Shown: positions 33,599-42,801 of the stretch, in pieces
How the letters are laid out: every line of letters begins with the position of its first letter
Position numbering within the stretch: position 1 is the first letter of the stretch
NCBI RefSeq assembly: GCF_918698085.1
Contig: NZ_CAKKLP010000006.1
Span: 1-64,000, forward strand
Direction of reading: 5' to 3'
DNA length: 64,000 bases
Source of the DNA: Chryseobacterium sp. Bi04
Lineage (GTDB): Bacteria > Bacteroidota > Bacteroidia > Flavobacteriales > Weeksellaceae
The notes under the pieces: generated by a model
Told to the model about the DNA's origin: nothing
Database searches by the model: none
What the model saw: the letters and a program-made list of their open reading frames with translations, nothing else
Translations under genes and position numbers: made by a program

Positions 33599-34885
33599 TT
33601 GAATTTTACAGACTTACAATTAATAGAACCTATTGCAAAAGCAATCCAGGAACAAGGGTATACTAATCCTACTCCCATTCAGGAAAGATCTATTCCTGAC
33701 ATCTTAAATGGCAGAGATTTTTTAGGATGTGCGCAAACAGGAACAGGAAAAACAGCGGCCTTTTCTATTCCTATCTTACAGAACTTATCTAAAAAGAAAA
33801 TTTCTAACAATCATATAAAAGCCTTAATCCTAACTCCTACAAGAGAACTGGCGATCCAAATAGAAGAAAATATCAATGCTTACGGTAAATATCTTCCATT
33901 AAAACAGCTTGTTATTTTTGGAGGGGTAAAACAGGGAAACCAGGAAGCTGCATTGAAGAGAGGTATTGACATTCTGGTGGCTACACCGGGAAGACTTCTT
34001 GACTTCATTGCCCAGGGCATTATCAGTCTTAAAAACATTGAGATCTTCGTTCTTGATGAAGCAGATAGAATGCTTGATATGGGGTTTGTACATGACGTTA
34101 AAAGAGTAATTAAGCTTTTGCCTCAGAAGAGACAGACTTTATTCTTTTCCGCAACCATGCCCGGGGAGATTCAGAAACTGGCTAATTCCATCCTGAATAA
34201 TCCTGTAAAAGTAGAGGTAACACCTGTTTCTTCTACAGCAGATACCATCAAACAATCTGTTTATTTTGTAGAAAAAGATAATAAACTAAACCTGCTATCC
34301 CATATTCTTCAGAATGACATTTCAGATTCTGTATTGGTTTTTGCCAGAACAAAACATGGTGCCGATAAAATTGCAAGAAAGCTTCAAAAAGATATGATCT
34401 CTGCAGAAGCTATTCATGGTAATAAATCTCAAAATGCCAGACAAAATGCGCTGAATAATTTCAAATCCGGAAAAACAAGAGTGCTTGTAGCTACGGATAT
34501 TGCAGCAAGAGGGATTGATATTGACGAATTAAAATTTGTGATCAATTTTGAATTGTCTGATGTTTCTGAAACCTATGTACACAGAATTGGAAGAACAGGA
34601 AGAGCCGGTGCTGAAGGAAACTCAATATCTTTTGTAGACGGACTTGATCTTCTTAATCTAAAAAATACGGAAAAACTTATCGGAAAGAAAATTCCGATTG
34701 TAAAGGATCATCCATTCCATACAGATGATCTCGTTGCTCAAAAAAGAGATTCAAACAATAAACCGATGTCAGGAGGAGGCGAAAGACAGGGTCCGAGACC
34801 AGCAAGGACTCCCAATAATAAAAAGCCGGCTGCATCCACAGGATTTAAAAAGCCTAAGAATAAGAGTTTCACCAGAAAGAAATAA
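33599..34885 (+). CDS. DEAD-box RNA helicase (RhlE-like)
   Basis: 428 aa, read from a TTG start at 33599 because the family's N-terminus (FTDLQLIEPIAKAIQEQGYTNPTPIQ) begins there and no in-frame ATG fits. Motifs: Q motif; I AQTGTGKT; Ia PTRELA; II DEAD; III SAT; V ATDIAARGIDI; VI HRIGRTGR. A basic, Gly/Lys/Arg-rich tail of about 50 residues binds RNA non-specifically. Likely roles are RNA remodelling, ribosome assembly or cold adaptation. A leader hairpin precedes it. Confidence 0.93.
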   Translation: MNFTDLQLIEPIAKAIQEQGYTNPTPIQERSIPDILNGRDFLGCAQTGTGKTAAFSIPILQNLSKKKISNNHIKALILTPTRELAIQIEENINAYGKYLPLKQLVIFGGVKQGNQEAALKRGIDILVATPGRLLDFIAQGIISLKNIEIFVLDEADRMLDMGFVHDVKRVIKLLPQKRQTLFFSATMPGEIQKLANSILNNPVKVEVTPVSSTADTIKQSVYFVEKDNKLNLLSHILQNDISDSVLVFARTKHGADKIARKLQKDMISAEAIHGNKSQNARQNALNNFKSGKTRVLVATDIAARGIDIDELKFVINFELSDVSETYVHRIGRTGRAGAEGNSISFVDGLDLLNLKNTEKLIGKKIPIVKDHPFHTDDLVAQKRDSNNKPMSGGGERQGPRPARTPNNKKPAASTGFKKPKNKSFTRKK

Positions 34886-34926
34886 AAAAAAGAAGCCTTT
34901 TCAAAATTTGAAAAGGCTTCTTTTTT
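34884..34926. terminator. bidirectional terminator between helicase and tatD genes
   Basis: The stem AGAAGCCTTTTC (34891-34902) pairs with GAAAAGGCTTCT (34910-34921), flanked by an A run on the left and a T run on the right. It serves both convergent genes. Confidence 0.9.
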
Positions 34927-34949
34927 ATCTTCTATTGAATAGAAATCAT

Positions 34950-35711
34950 CTATTTGAATAGTCTTTCTGCGTTTTCAGTAGTAATCCTGTCAATCTCTGA
35001 AAAATCTTTCCCATAGATATTTACCAGTTTCCCGGCAACTAAATCAAGGTATGCACTTTCATTTCTTTTTCCTCGGTGAGGAACCGGCGCCAGATAAGGA
35101 GAATCTGTTTCCAGAACAATCTTATCTAAAGGGATTTCGTTCAGAAACTGGTCTATTTTACCGTTTTTAAAAGTAACCCCTCCTCCTATGCCCAAAATAA
35201 AGTTAAGATCTACAGCATGCCTTGCCTGATCCAGATTACCCGAAAAGCAATGAAAGATCCCTCTAAGCTTTGGATGTTTTTTTCTTTCCAGCACTTCAAA
35301 TGTTTCATCAAAGCTTTCTCTTGTATGAATTACAATGGGAAGATCTTTTTCTATCGCCCAGTCAATCTGCTGTTCAAAAGCTTGCACCTGGATATCCAGG
35401 GTGGTTTTATCCCAATACAGATCGATTCCTATCTCCCCTATCGCCGGAAAATTTCTTTGATCAAGATAATTTTTAACAATATCCAGTTCTTTTTCCCAGG
35501 ATTCCGGTTTTACATAACAGGGATGTAACCCCATCATTGAAAAAATCTGCCCGGGATATTCGGTTTCCAGCTGTAACATCTTTTCATGAGACTCAGAATC
35601 AATAGCAGGAAGATAAAACTCTGTAATCCCTCTATCTATAGCTCTTTGAATAGCTTCTTTTCTATCTTCATCAAATTCTTCTGCGTATAAATGTGTATGT
35701 GTATCAATCAT
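34950..35711 (-). CDS. TatD-family metal-dependent hydrolase
   Basis: 253 aa TIM-barrel. Metal ligands are in MIDTHTHLY, GEIGIDLYWD, HTRES, FHCFSGN and LETDSPYLAP. Family members are 3'-5' DNA exonucleases or DNases. It heads toward a terminator shared with the helicase and follows the DUF4269 gene by 7 nt, so it is probably in the same transcript. Confidence 0.93.
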   Translation of the reverse strand: MIDTHTHLYAEEFDEDRKEAIQRAIDRGITEFYLPAIDSESHEKMLQLETEYPGQIFSMMGLHPCYVKPESWEKELDIVKNYLDQRNFPAIGEIGIDLYWDKTTLDIQVQAFEQQIDWAIEKDLPIVIHTRESFDETFEVLERKKHPKLRGIFHCFSGNLDQARHAVDLNFILGIGGGVTFKNGKIDQFLNEIPLDKIVLETDSPYLAPVPHRGKRNESAYLDLVAGKLVNIYGKDFSEIDRITTENAERLFK

Positions 35712-35718
35712 TTTCTTA

Positions 35719-36243
35719 TCATTTTAACAGATCTTCGTAAGGATTTTCAAGATGCATCAGCATGCCAAATGCCGGTTCCGTCTTTATTCCCTTTTTTTTC
35801 AGCTCTATTATCTTCTTTTTAAAGTCTTCTCCTTTTTCCTGTAATATTTCGTATTCGGCAATCATATGCCTGTAAGCATTCTGCTCTCTGGCAGGTTTAT
35901 TCTGACCAAAAATCTCAATAGGAAATTCTTCCAGCATAAAATTTAAAACAATACTTCTCTCCCCATTTAAAGTGATATTTTCAACCTTAACATCGATTTC
36001 CTGAGGAATCAGATCACATGACCTTAGTTCTTCCAAAAAATCCTCTTCAAATCCAGGATCTACTTCACAGATAATATCCAGGTCACTGCCCGCAATATCT
36101 ATTTCAATAGGAATGGTTCCCGCCAGTAAAGGCGAATACTTACTTAATTTTTCAAAAATTTTATATTTTGTGAGCACTTCAAAAGCCCTCTTCTGTCTTT
36201 CGTTTCCATTTTCCAAATAATCAATCTGGGTAAAATCAATCAT
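35719..36243 (-). CDS. DUF4269 protein, nucleotidyltransferase-like
   Basis: 174 aa. The segment LAGTIPIEIDIAGSDLDIICEV has the G-S-D-x-D spacing of a nucleotidyltransferase core, typical of DUF4269 proteins; an antitoxin-like or tRNA-modifying role has not been established. The start overlaps the end of the GSCFA gene by 8 nt. No signal peptide. Confidence 0.8.
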   Translation of the reverse strand: MIDFTQIDYLENGNERQKRAFEVLTKYKIFEKLSKYSPLLAGTIPIEIDIAGSDLDIICEVDPGFEEDFLEELRSCDLIPQEIDVKVENITLNGERSIVLNFMLEEFPIEIFGQNKPAREQNAYRHMIAEYEILQEKGEDFKKKIIELKKKGIKTEPAFGMLMHLENPYEDLLK

Positions 36244-37195
36244 TTGAAAATATTTTATGTTTTACTTTTGTACGTTGGTTTTCAATTCTCTGATCCAGTT
36301 TTTCCCTGAATTCAATAAACTTCGGATCTTTTTTATCACTCGTTTTATGCTCTAAGGCTTTGGCAATTTTAAAATTTTCTTTAATAAAATCTTTGGTATC
36401 CTCAGAAAAATAAGCATCCCCAAATTTGTCAAAGATATAGTTTACAGCCTGGGTACTGGGATGAATCATATCTTCTTTATAAAAACGATAATCCCGGAGA
36501 TCATCCATCAAAATCTCATAAACAGGTAAATAATGACAGTCTTCAAACATGGATATGGATTCATGAATAGCAGTAATAAGTTTGGATTTACTCAGCTGGT
36601 TCTCAATCATTCCGTCTTTGGTGTGCCTTACCGGTGAAACGGTAAATAAAATCTGCACCTCTTCTTTACAAATATCCTTAAGATCCAAAATTGTATTGTA
36701 AATAGAATCGGTCAGCTCCTGATGAGAGAGCAGTTTTTTTTCGAAAAACTTTTGGGGAATCTTATGACAATTGGCCACCAGCTGTTTCTTTGGAATAAAT
36801 TCATAGATAAATGAAGTTCCATAGGTAATAATAATCCAGTCTGTCTCCTGAAGAAAAGCATTTCCTTCTTCAATAGCAGTATTGATCTTATCCAAAGTCT
36901 GATGAATATACCGTGTATCAAAACTCGTATGATGATCCAGTGAAATATATTCTTCATTATAAGTGATCAGGTCCTCTTCTTCATAAAACAATGAATCATG
37001 GAGGATTTTCACTTCATTGCGGATGGAAAGGGGGTTGAAAATCGTTCCAAAAGGATTATTAAGTGTTTGCAGCTGTCCTTGCTTCAATAAATCGGTCATT
37101 TCTGAAGCAAAGCACGAACCTATTGAAAATATTTTATCTTCAACCTCAATTTTCTTTTCTGATTTTTTAATATCAACTTCAGTTCTGAATTTCAT
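36236..37195 (-). CDS. GSCFA-domain protein
   Basis: 319 aa. FSIGSCFASEMTDLL carries the name-giving GSCFA motif, and the WIITYGTSFIYEF and MIHPSTQAVNYIFDKF blocks fit an SGNH-hydrolase-like fold, with Gly-Ser in the first block and Asp/His-like residues in the last. The substrate is unknown. It is the first gene of a three-gene run with DUF4269 and tatD. Confidence 0.88.
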   Translation of the reverse strand: MKFRTEVDIKKSEKKIEVEDKIFSIGSCFASEMTDLLKQGQLQTLNNPFGTIFNPLSIRNEVKILHDSLFYEEEDLITYNEEYISLDHHTSFDTRYIHQTLDKINTAIEEGNAFLQETDWIIITYGTSFIYEFIPKKQLVANCHKIPQKFFEKKLLSHQELTDSIYNTILDLKDICKEEVQILFTVSPVRHTKDGMIENQLSKSKLITAIHESISMFEDCHYLPVYEILMDDLRDYRFYKEDMIHPSTQAVNYIFDKFGDAYFSEDTKDFIKENFKIAKALEHKTSDKKDPKFIEFREKLDQRIENQRTKVKHKIFSND

Positions 37196-37220
37196 TTTTT
37201 TCAGGGAGTAGAAATTAAGC

Positions 37221-37261
37221 AGCAGGTAATAAGTTCTTATTAACGAAACCTGCCACCTGCT
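37221..37261. repeat. nested inverted repeat between polyprenyl synthase and GSCFA genes
   Basis: AGCAGGT (37221-37227) pairs with ACCTGCT (37255-37261), and inside it AATAAG (37228-37233) pairs with CTTATT (37236-37241). It is the same kind of low-complexity intergenic hairpin as at 22799. Confidence 0.5.
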
Positions 37262-37282
37262 AGCTCTTATCTAAAATCTTAT

Positions 37283-38254
37283 TTAGCTTTCTCTTCTCAA
37301 CAAATAATTGGCCAGTTCTATAAACGGCTTTTTCTTTTCTTCAGGAATATCAATTTTTTGAAGATAGCTCTGTCCTATTTCATTGTGCTTTTCAATCAGG
37401 CGGAGCGCTTTATCATCTACTTTTGCTCTTCTGAAGATTTTTTCAACACCATAGACTTTGTCTACATTATCTGTCTTCTTAGAATACCAGTAATCCAGTT
37501 CTTTTCTCTCTTCTTCCGTAGCATGTTCTTTTGCTAATAAATAAAGAACGGTCTTCTTATTTTCATAGATATCTCCAGCATGCTTTTTACCAAACTGAGC
37601 CTGATCACCGAAAACATCAAGATAATCATCCATAATCTGGAAAGCAATCCCAATATGTTTTCCGAAATTGAAAATAGCTTTTGCATCTTTAAAATCCGCT
37701 CTGGCAATCAATGCACCGATTTCAAAAGAAGAAGCACTCAGAACTCCTGTTTTATAGGTAATCATTCTGATATAATCATCAAAAGTCACATCTTCCTGAG
37801 TCTCAAAGTTGATATCATACTGCTGTCCTTCACATAGTAAAAGTCCTGTATGGGTAAAAATCCTGATACAGGCTTTGAAAATTTCCGGCTCCAGATCTTC
37901 AAAGAATTTATAGGCTTTAAGCATCAGCCCGTCTCCGGAAAGGATACCTACATTGATTCCGTGTAGTGTATGGATGGTAGGTTTATTTCTTCTTAAAGGG
38001 GCTTCATCCATAATATCATCATGGATCAGTGTGAAATTATGGAAAAACTCTATAGCCAATGCCGGCTTTATAGCTTCTTTCAGATCTCCTCCAAACAGAT
38101 CACATGCCATCAGTACCATAATGGGACGAAGGCGTTTTCCTCCATGAGAAATGATGTAGTTCATCGGATCATAAAGTTCTCTGGGTTTATCTTTAAAAGT
38201 ATACTTATTGATGGCGTCGCCAACGATCTGCTGGTATCTGTCTAAAAATTCCAT
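37283..38254 (-). CDS. polyprenyl diphosphate synthase family protein
   Basis: 323 aa class I isoprenyl synthase. The first Asp-rich motif is DDIMDEA (79-85) and the second is DDYLDVFGD (209-217); KPRELYDPMNYIISHGGKRLRP holds the IPP-binding Lys and Arg residues. Product length (GGPP-like or longer) is not certain. It could supply prenyl chains for quinones, for carriers used by the UbiA enzyme at 5343-6230, or for the terpene synthase at 59146-60162; these links are inference. Confidence 0.92.
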   Translation of the reverse strand: MEFLDRYQQIVGDAINKYTFKDKPRELYDPMNYIISHGGKRLRPIMVLMACDLFGGDLKEAIKPALAIEFFHNFTLIHDDIMDEAPLRRNKPTIHTLHGINVGILSGDGLMLKAYKFFEDLEPEIFKACIRIFTHTGLLLCEGQQYDINFETQEDVTFDDYIRMITYKTGVLSASSFEIGALIARADFKDAKAIFNFGKHIGIAFQIMDDYLDVFGDQAQFGKKHAGDIYENKKTVLYLLAKEHATEEERKELDYWYSKKTDNVDKVYGVEKIFRRAKVDDKALRLIEKHNEIGQSYLQKIDIPEEKKKPFIELANYLLRRES

Positions 38255-38301
38255 AAATTCTTATAATTTGAACAAAAATACGATTTTCGGAGCTTTATAA
38301 A

Positions 38302-38333
38302 ACAAAAAACTTTGCCCAAATGGACAAAGTTTT
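38302..38333 (-). terminator. terminator after the phosphate transporter gene
   Basis: AAAACTTTG (38306-38314) pairs with CAAAGTTTT (38325-38333), followed on the minus strand by a T-rich tract. Confidence 0.8.
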
Positions 38334-38356
38334 ATATGATCATTTTAATTTTTCAC

Positions 38357-39499
38357 TTAAGATAAGAAACTTACTAAAAGATAGGTAACTCCTGCTACAA
38401 TAGCTGAGATTGGAATGGTAAGTACCCAAGCCCAAAGTAAGCTTACTGTAATTCCCCATCTTACCGCAGAAATTCTTTTCGTCAATCCTACCCCGATAAT
38501 AGAACCTGTGATCGTATGTGTTGTAGATACAGGAATACTAAGCTGGTCTGTAATAAAAAGTGTGATTGCTCCTGCAGTCTCAGCACTTACTCCTTCTAAT
38601 GGAGTTACTTTTGTAATTTTAGTTCCCATTGTCTTGATGATCTTCCAACCACCACTCATGGTACCCAAACCGATTGCCAGGAAGGAAACCAAAGGAACCC
38701 AAAGATAGTGCTGTGCAAAGTAATCAAAACGTCCTGCTGAAGGAATATTCAGATAAACAGGGTCATGAAGCATTTCCACATGATAATAGATCAGGGCTGC
38801 CCCAATAATACCCATTACTTTTTGTGCATCATTCAGACCATGACCTACACTGAAAAGTGCTGACGAAACAAGCTGTAATCTTTTGAAAGACTTGTCTGCC
38901 TTGTAAGGATTTGATCTTTTATAAAGATGTACAATAATTAATGTAATGATGATTGATATAACCATCCCTATAATCGGTGCCATGAAGATGAACAGGAAGA
39001 TAGGAATTACTTTATCAAATTTCACAACGCTCTGTGTTGTTACCTGATGGAAAGCATGTTTACAGGTTTCAAAGAATCCTAAACCAGGTTGAGCTGCTGC
39101 TACATCGTGATAATCCAGCATAAAAGCATGCATCAGAGCAGCTCCCAAAAACCCACCAATTAAGGTATGTGATGATGAGGAAGGAATCCCAAACCACCAT
39201 GTCAAAAGGTTCCAGGCAATAGCCGCTACAAGACCAGAGAATATTACCTCAAGGGTAATAAAATTCTCATTAACTGTTTTAGCGATTGTATTTCCAATCC
39301 TGAATTCACCTATTACATAGGCCGCTAAAAAGAATGCTGCGAAATTCCAAAGGGCTGCCCAGAGTACAGCCTGGAACGGGCTTAAAACTTTTGTAGAAAC
39401 AATGGTTGCAATTGAATTCGCTGCATCATGAAAACCATTGATATAATCGAAAATTAAGGCTAAAGCAATAATAACCGTAAGTAAAATAGGAAATTCCAT
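38357..39499 (-). CDS. inorganic phosphate transporter, PiT family
   Basis: 380 aa with about ten membrane segments. The duplicated PiT signatures are DYINGFHDAANSIAT near the N-terminus and VGHGLNDAQKVMG with TTHTITGSIIGVG in the second half. It is a low-affinity, proton- or cation-coupled phosphate symporter in the inner membrane. Co-transcribed after the DUF47 gene (22 nt gap), a common pairing. Confidence 0.94.
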   Translation of the reverse strand: MEFPILLTVIIALALIFDYINGFHDAANSIATIVSTKVLSPFQAVLWAALWNFAAFFLAAYVIGEFRIGNTIAKTVNENFITLEVIFSGLVAAIAWNLLTWWFGIPSSSSHTLIGGFLGAALMHAFMLDYHDVAAAQPGLGFFETCKHAFHQVTTQSVVKFDKVIPIFLFIFMAPIIGMVISIIITLIIVHLYKRSNPYKADKSFKRLQLVSSALFSVGHGLNDAQKVMGIIGAALIYYHVEMLHDPVYLNIPSAGRFDYFAQHYLWVPLVSFLAIGLGTMSGGWKIIKTMGTKITKVTPLEGVSAETAGAITLFITDQLSIPVSTTHTITGSIIGVGLTKRISAVRWGITVSLLWAWVLTIPISAIVAGVTYLLVSFLS

Positions 39500-39521
39500 T
39501 TTTTGCTATGTTATGTATTGT

Positions 39522-40160
39522 TTAGGCGTATTTAATCATGATGTTCTCAATCGTGTTGGCAACATCTTCTGCTTTATCAGTTACTATTTCAAGATAGTTC
39601 AATACGGATGAAACTTTGATGATATTGATAGCATCATTGGTTTCAAACAATTCTACCATTGAATTGGAAAGCAGGTCATCAGCAATATTCTCAATAGAGT
39701 TTACTTTGATACAAGCTTCTTTTACCTGCTCCATATTCTTAAAACCTTTAAGGTTTTTCATAGCATTCTGGATTTCAAGACATGCTTTGTGGATCAGTAA
39801 AGAGAAGTCTGAATACGCCTTCATCTCAGGCGATTTGTACAAAAAGATATATTTTGTAGAAGCATAGATGTAATCAGCGATATCATCTAATCCTGTTGCC
39901 AATGTGTGAATATCTTCACGGTCAAAAGGAGTAATGAAGTTTTTCCCCAGTTCTACAAAGATCTCGTGAGTAAGTTCATCATTTTTATGCTCAAAGTCGC
40001 TCATTTTTTTCAACATAGAGTCATCATTAAGATCGAAATCTTTGATTCCTGTGTTGAAGTCTTCAGACATTGCAACTAGATTTTCGGTTACTTTTTCAAA
40101 AAGCACGAAAAAGATTTTATCCTTTGGTTGAAAAGCGTGGAAAATATTACCAATTCCCAT
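39522..40160 (-). CDS. DUF47/PhoU-like phosphate transport accessory protein
   Basis: 212 aa, all-helical and acidic, with PhoU-like three-helix repeats containing the metal-binding-type acidic motifs DDIADYIYA and IENIADDLLSN. DUF47 proteins pair with PiT transporters and are thought to modulate them. It is the first gene of the pair. Confidence 0.92.
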   Translation of the reverse strand: MGIGNIFHAFQPKDKIFFVLFEKVTENLVAMSEDFNTGIKDFDLNDDSMLKKMSDFEHKNDELTHEIFVELGKNFITPFDREDIHTLATGLDDIADYIYASTKYIFLYKSPEMKAYSDFSLLIHKACLEIQNAMKNLKGFKNMEQVKEACIKVNSIENIADDLLSNSMVELFETNDAINIIKVSSVLNYLEIVTDKAEDVANTIENIMIKYA

Positions 40161-40264
40161 TTTTTAGTATTTATAATTCGAGTGCAAATTTCCTAAAAAA
40201 GGATTTGACCTGAAACTATCTAACATTAAGTTTTGTTAACATTCGCTTACCATTTGATAATCAA

Positions 40265-40292
40265 ATAAAAAAACCGGCATTACTGCCGGTTT
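40265..40292 (-). terminator. terminator after the second DEAD-box helicase gene
   Basis: AAACCGGCA (40271-40279) pairs with TGCCGGTTT (40284-40292), followed on the minus strand by T's. Confidence 0.88.
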
Positions 40293-40312
40293 TATATAGT
40301 GTTGATAAAGGT

Positions 40313-42028
40313 TTAGTTTGCCACTTCAGCCCTCATATCTTTTCCTTTGAACTTCATAGACTGAATATTGCTTAGAACATTGTCTTTGAATGATTTCTCA
40401 ACTTCGAAGAAAGAGAATTTTTCTAAGATCTCAATATCACCAATCTCAGCTCTTTTCTTGGTCTTTCCTCCTGCAGTAGCCTGGTTGATAATATCCAAAA
40501 CGTCAAGTTTCTTCAAGTGATCTTTCTTTCCAAGATTAAAGAAGAATCTTACCATATTCTCATCTTTTCTTCTTGGCTTTCCACCACGGTCTCTGTCTCT
40601 TCCACGATCTCTGTCTCTGCTATCTCTGCTGTCTCGGTCTCTTCCACGATCTCTATCTCTATCACGACCACGGTCTCTTCTTGAGTAATCATCATCTCTG
40701 CTGCTCAATTTCTGCTCAACAAGATCGTGTTTGTCTTTGTAATATAAAGCAAGATCTTTCAATTGGAACTGTAGCAACTGGTGCACCAATTCTTCTTTTG
40801 TAAAGTTGCTTAGATCAGGAATCAGGCTATTATCAAACTCGAAAAGATCTTCATGTTCTGTTAATAGTTTTTCGAAAACACCTCCTACCTGAGCTTTGAT
40901 AATCTCTTCACCTGTAGGAATGAATTTTTCGTTGATATCAATCTTTGTTGCAGATTTGATCTGCTTCAGCTTTCTGCTTTCTTCAGGCTTAATTAAAGCC
41001 ATAGAAATACCGTCTTTTCCTGCTCTACCTGTTCTACCACTTCTGTGAACAAATACTTCAGGATCATCAGGTAAAGAGAAGTGAATAACATGAGTCAGAG
41101 AGTTTACATCCAATCCTCTTGCTGCAACGTCTGTAGCGACAAGAATATCGATATTTTTCAATCTGAATTTCTTCATTACCGTATCTCTCTGCGCCTGAGA
41201 AAGGTCTCCATGAAGTGCATCTGCTGCATACCCGTTCTGCATCAAGAAATCAGCAACCTCCTGAGTTTCCATTCTCGTTCTACAGAAGATAATGGAATAC
41301 TGATTAGGGTTTGCATCGATCAATCTTTTCAACGCTTCTTTTTTCTGACGGTAACCTACCACGTAATATTCGTGTGTAATGTTCTTCTTCACTTCGTTGA
41401 TAGAACCTACTGAAATACGGTGTGGTTTTGTAAGATAATTTTTGGAAATTCTTTCCACTTCTTTATTCATCGTCGCCGAGAATAAGAAAGTCTGTTTTGT
41501 TTCCGGAGTTTCACTTAAGATGGTTTCCAATTCGTCTTTGAATCCCATAGAAAGCATTTCATCAGCTTCATCTAATACCAACCAATGAATAGCAGAAAAG
41601 TCTAATGCTTTTCTGTTGATAAGATCAATTACTCTTCCCGGAGTTCCCACAATAATCTGTGGTTTATCCCTCAAAGATCTCATCTGATCTACAATACTAC
41701 TTCCACCATAAACTGCAGTAGTTTTGATGTCTTTCATGTACTTAGAGTAATTCTTTATGTCTTTAGAAATCTGAAGACATAATTCCCGTGTCGGACAAAG
41801 CACCAATAATTGGATTTTGCGACTCGTATCGTCAATCATATCCAAAATCGGAAGCGAAAACGCTGCTGTTTTGCCTGTCCCTGTTTGCGCAAGTGCGATC
41901 AAGTCGCGAATATCTGAAAGAATAAAAGGGATAGTCTGTTTTTGGATTTCTGTTGGGCTTTCGTAGCCCAGTTCGCCAATTGCCTTAAGAATATCAGGAC
42001 TTAAATTGGTTTCCGTAAATAAATTCAT
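40313..42028 (-). CDS. DEAD-box RNA helicase with RD-repeat linker and DbpA-type RNA-binding domain
   Basis: 571 aa. Helicase core with Q motif (ESPTEIQKQTIPF), I AQTGTGKT, II DEAD, III SAT, V ATDVAARGLDV and VI HRSGRTGR. Residues about 435-480 are a low-complexity Arg/Asp stretch (repeats of RDRDRG and RDSRD), encoded by a short-period GA/TC-rich DNA repeat (about 40590-40690 on the plus strand). The last 75 residues (MVRFFFNLGKKDHLKKLDVL onward) form a DbpA/CsdA-like RNA-binding domain. Likely roles are ribosome assembly and cold adaptation (DeaD-like). Confidence 0.93.
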   Translation of the reverse strand: MNLFTETNLSPDILKAIGELGYESPTEIQKQTIPFILSDIRDLIALAQTGTGKTAAFSLPILDMIDDTSRKIQLLVLCPTRELCLQISKDIKNYSKYMKDIKTTAVYGGSSIVDQMRSLRDKPQIIVGTPGRVIDLINRKALDFSAIHWLVLDEADEMLSMGFKDELETILSETPETKQTFLFSATMNKEVERISKNYLTKPHRISVGSINEVKKNITHEYYVVGYRQKKEALKRLIDANPNQYSIIFCRTRMETQEVADFLMQNGYAADALHGDLSQAQRDTVMKKFRLKNIDILVATDVAARGLDVNSLTHVIHFSLPDDPEVFVHRSGRTGRAGKDGISMALIKPEESRKLKQIKSATKIDINEKFIPTGEEIIKAQVGGVFEKLLTEHEDLFEFDNSLIPDLSNFTKEELVHQLLQFQLKDLALYYKDKHDLVEQKLSSRDDDYSRRDRGRDRDRDRGRDRDSRDSRDRDRGRDRDRGGKPRRKDENMVRFFFNLGKKDHLKKLDVLDIINQATAGGKTKKRAEIGDIEILEKFSFFEVEKSFKDNVLSNIQSMKFKGKDMRAEVAN

Positions 42029-42048
42029 TAACTATTTTAAAATTTTTG

Positions 42049-42056
42049 CAAAGATA
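42049..42056 (-). promoter_or_regulatory. -7 element of the DEAD-box helicase promoter
   Basis: TATCTTTG on the minus strand fits TAnnTTTG, 20 nt upstream of the start. No -33 TTG at the expected distance. Confidence 0.5.
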
Positions 42057-42401
42057 CAATAAATATTTGACTTGTTTTTGAATAAAGTTTTAAATATACA
42101 ATCTTAAATTCAGAATCCTCTACTATTTTTTTGATTTTTTGAAAATTAAATCTAAAAAAACAAGCTTGAAATTAAAGACTTGTTAAACATTATTTTTTTT
42201 TATTAAATTGGATTGATTTTTTATGGGTTATTTATGAGTTTTTAAAAAATAACAGTACGCTTATTCTTTTATTCAACCGATTGATTATTTTTGAACCTAT
42301 CCGTAAAAACCTGTTGATATTTTATTATACAATTAGGAATTACGTTGGAAATTCGGCCTTATAACTATGATTTATCATTATTTTTTTTAATAATATAATG
42401 A
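42057..42401. other. AT-rich intergenic region
   Basis: 345 bp, unusually AT-rich with long A and T runs, between the helicase promoter and the terminator of the peptide gene. I see no gene or conserved element in it. Confidence 0.5.
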
Positions 42402-42435
42402 TAAAAAAAGACTGCCCTCCAAGAAGGACAGTCTT
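42402..42435 (-). terminator. terminator after the Cys-rich peptide gene
   Basis: AAGACTG (42408-42414) pairs with CAGTCTT (42429-42435), extended by CCT/AGG, and is followed by seven T's on the minus strand. Confidence 0.85.
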
Positions 42436-42454
42436 GTGTTGGTTTTGCTAACAG

Positions 42455-42637
42455 TTAATGGTTGGGTACACATCTTAAAAATGTAGGATCTCCATTAAGC
42501 GCCTGGCAATAGCATTCGTAAATGTAATTTCCACACTGCTCCCCTTCTTTACTGCAATAAGATCCACAGCTGTATGCAGCTGCTCCACCCTGTAATTTTT
42601 TCAAATCCATTCTTGAAATTTTTTTCAGATTTTTCAT
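42455..42637 (-). CDS. bacteriocin-like secreted peptide with double-glycine leader and six cysteines
   Basis: 60 aa from the ATG at 42637. An in-frame upstream start (42727) is rejected because the promoter lies between the two. The leader MKNLKKISRMDLKKLQGG is the type found on Chryseobacterium 'bacteriocin-like' peptides, with predicted cleavage after GG by a peptidase-containing ABC exporter. The 42-residue core starts AAAYSCGSYC and contains six cysteines (core positions 6, 10, 17, 24, 26, 38), enough for three disulfides. No exporter, immunity or modification gene adjoins it. Antimicrobial activity is not shown; it could be a signalling or structural peptide. Confidence 0.75.
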   Translation of the reverse strand: MKNLKKISRMDLKKLQGGAAAYSCGSYCSKEGEQCGNYIYECYCQALNGDPTFLRCVPNH

Positions 42638-42666
42638 AGTATTTACGTTATAATAAGTTGGTATCT

Positions 42667-42674
42667 CAAAGCTA
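42667..42674 (-). promoter_or_regulatory. -7 element before the Cys-rich peptide gene
   Basis: TAGCTTTG on the minus strand fits TAnnTTTG and leaves a leader of about 25 nt before the ATG at 42637. Confidence 0.5.
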
Positions 42675-42801
42675 AAAAATAAAATTCCCGGTTCCGTGAA
42701 CTCCAGTTTAATTTTTGGTAAACGCAAGTTTATTTTTTAACTTCGTTTAAAATAAATCGGCATATCATTTCTTTACAACCTAAGTAAACCAAGCTCACAA
42801 A

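Noticed and set aside
42638..42727. 30-residue N-terminal extension of the Cys-rich peptide
   Set aside because: The promoter element at 42667-42674 lies inside it, and the double-glycine leader starts at the internal ATG.
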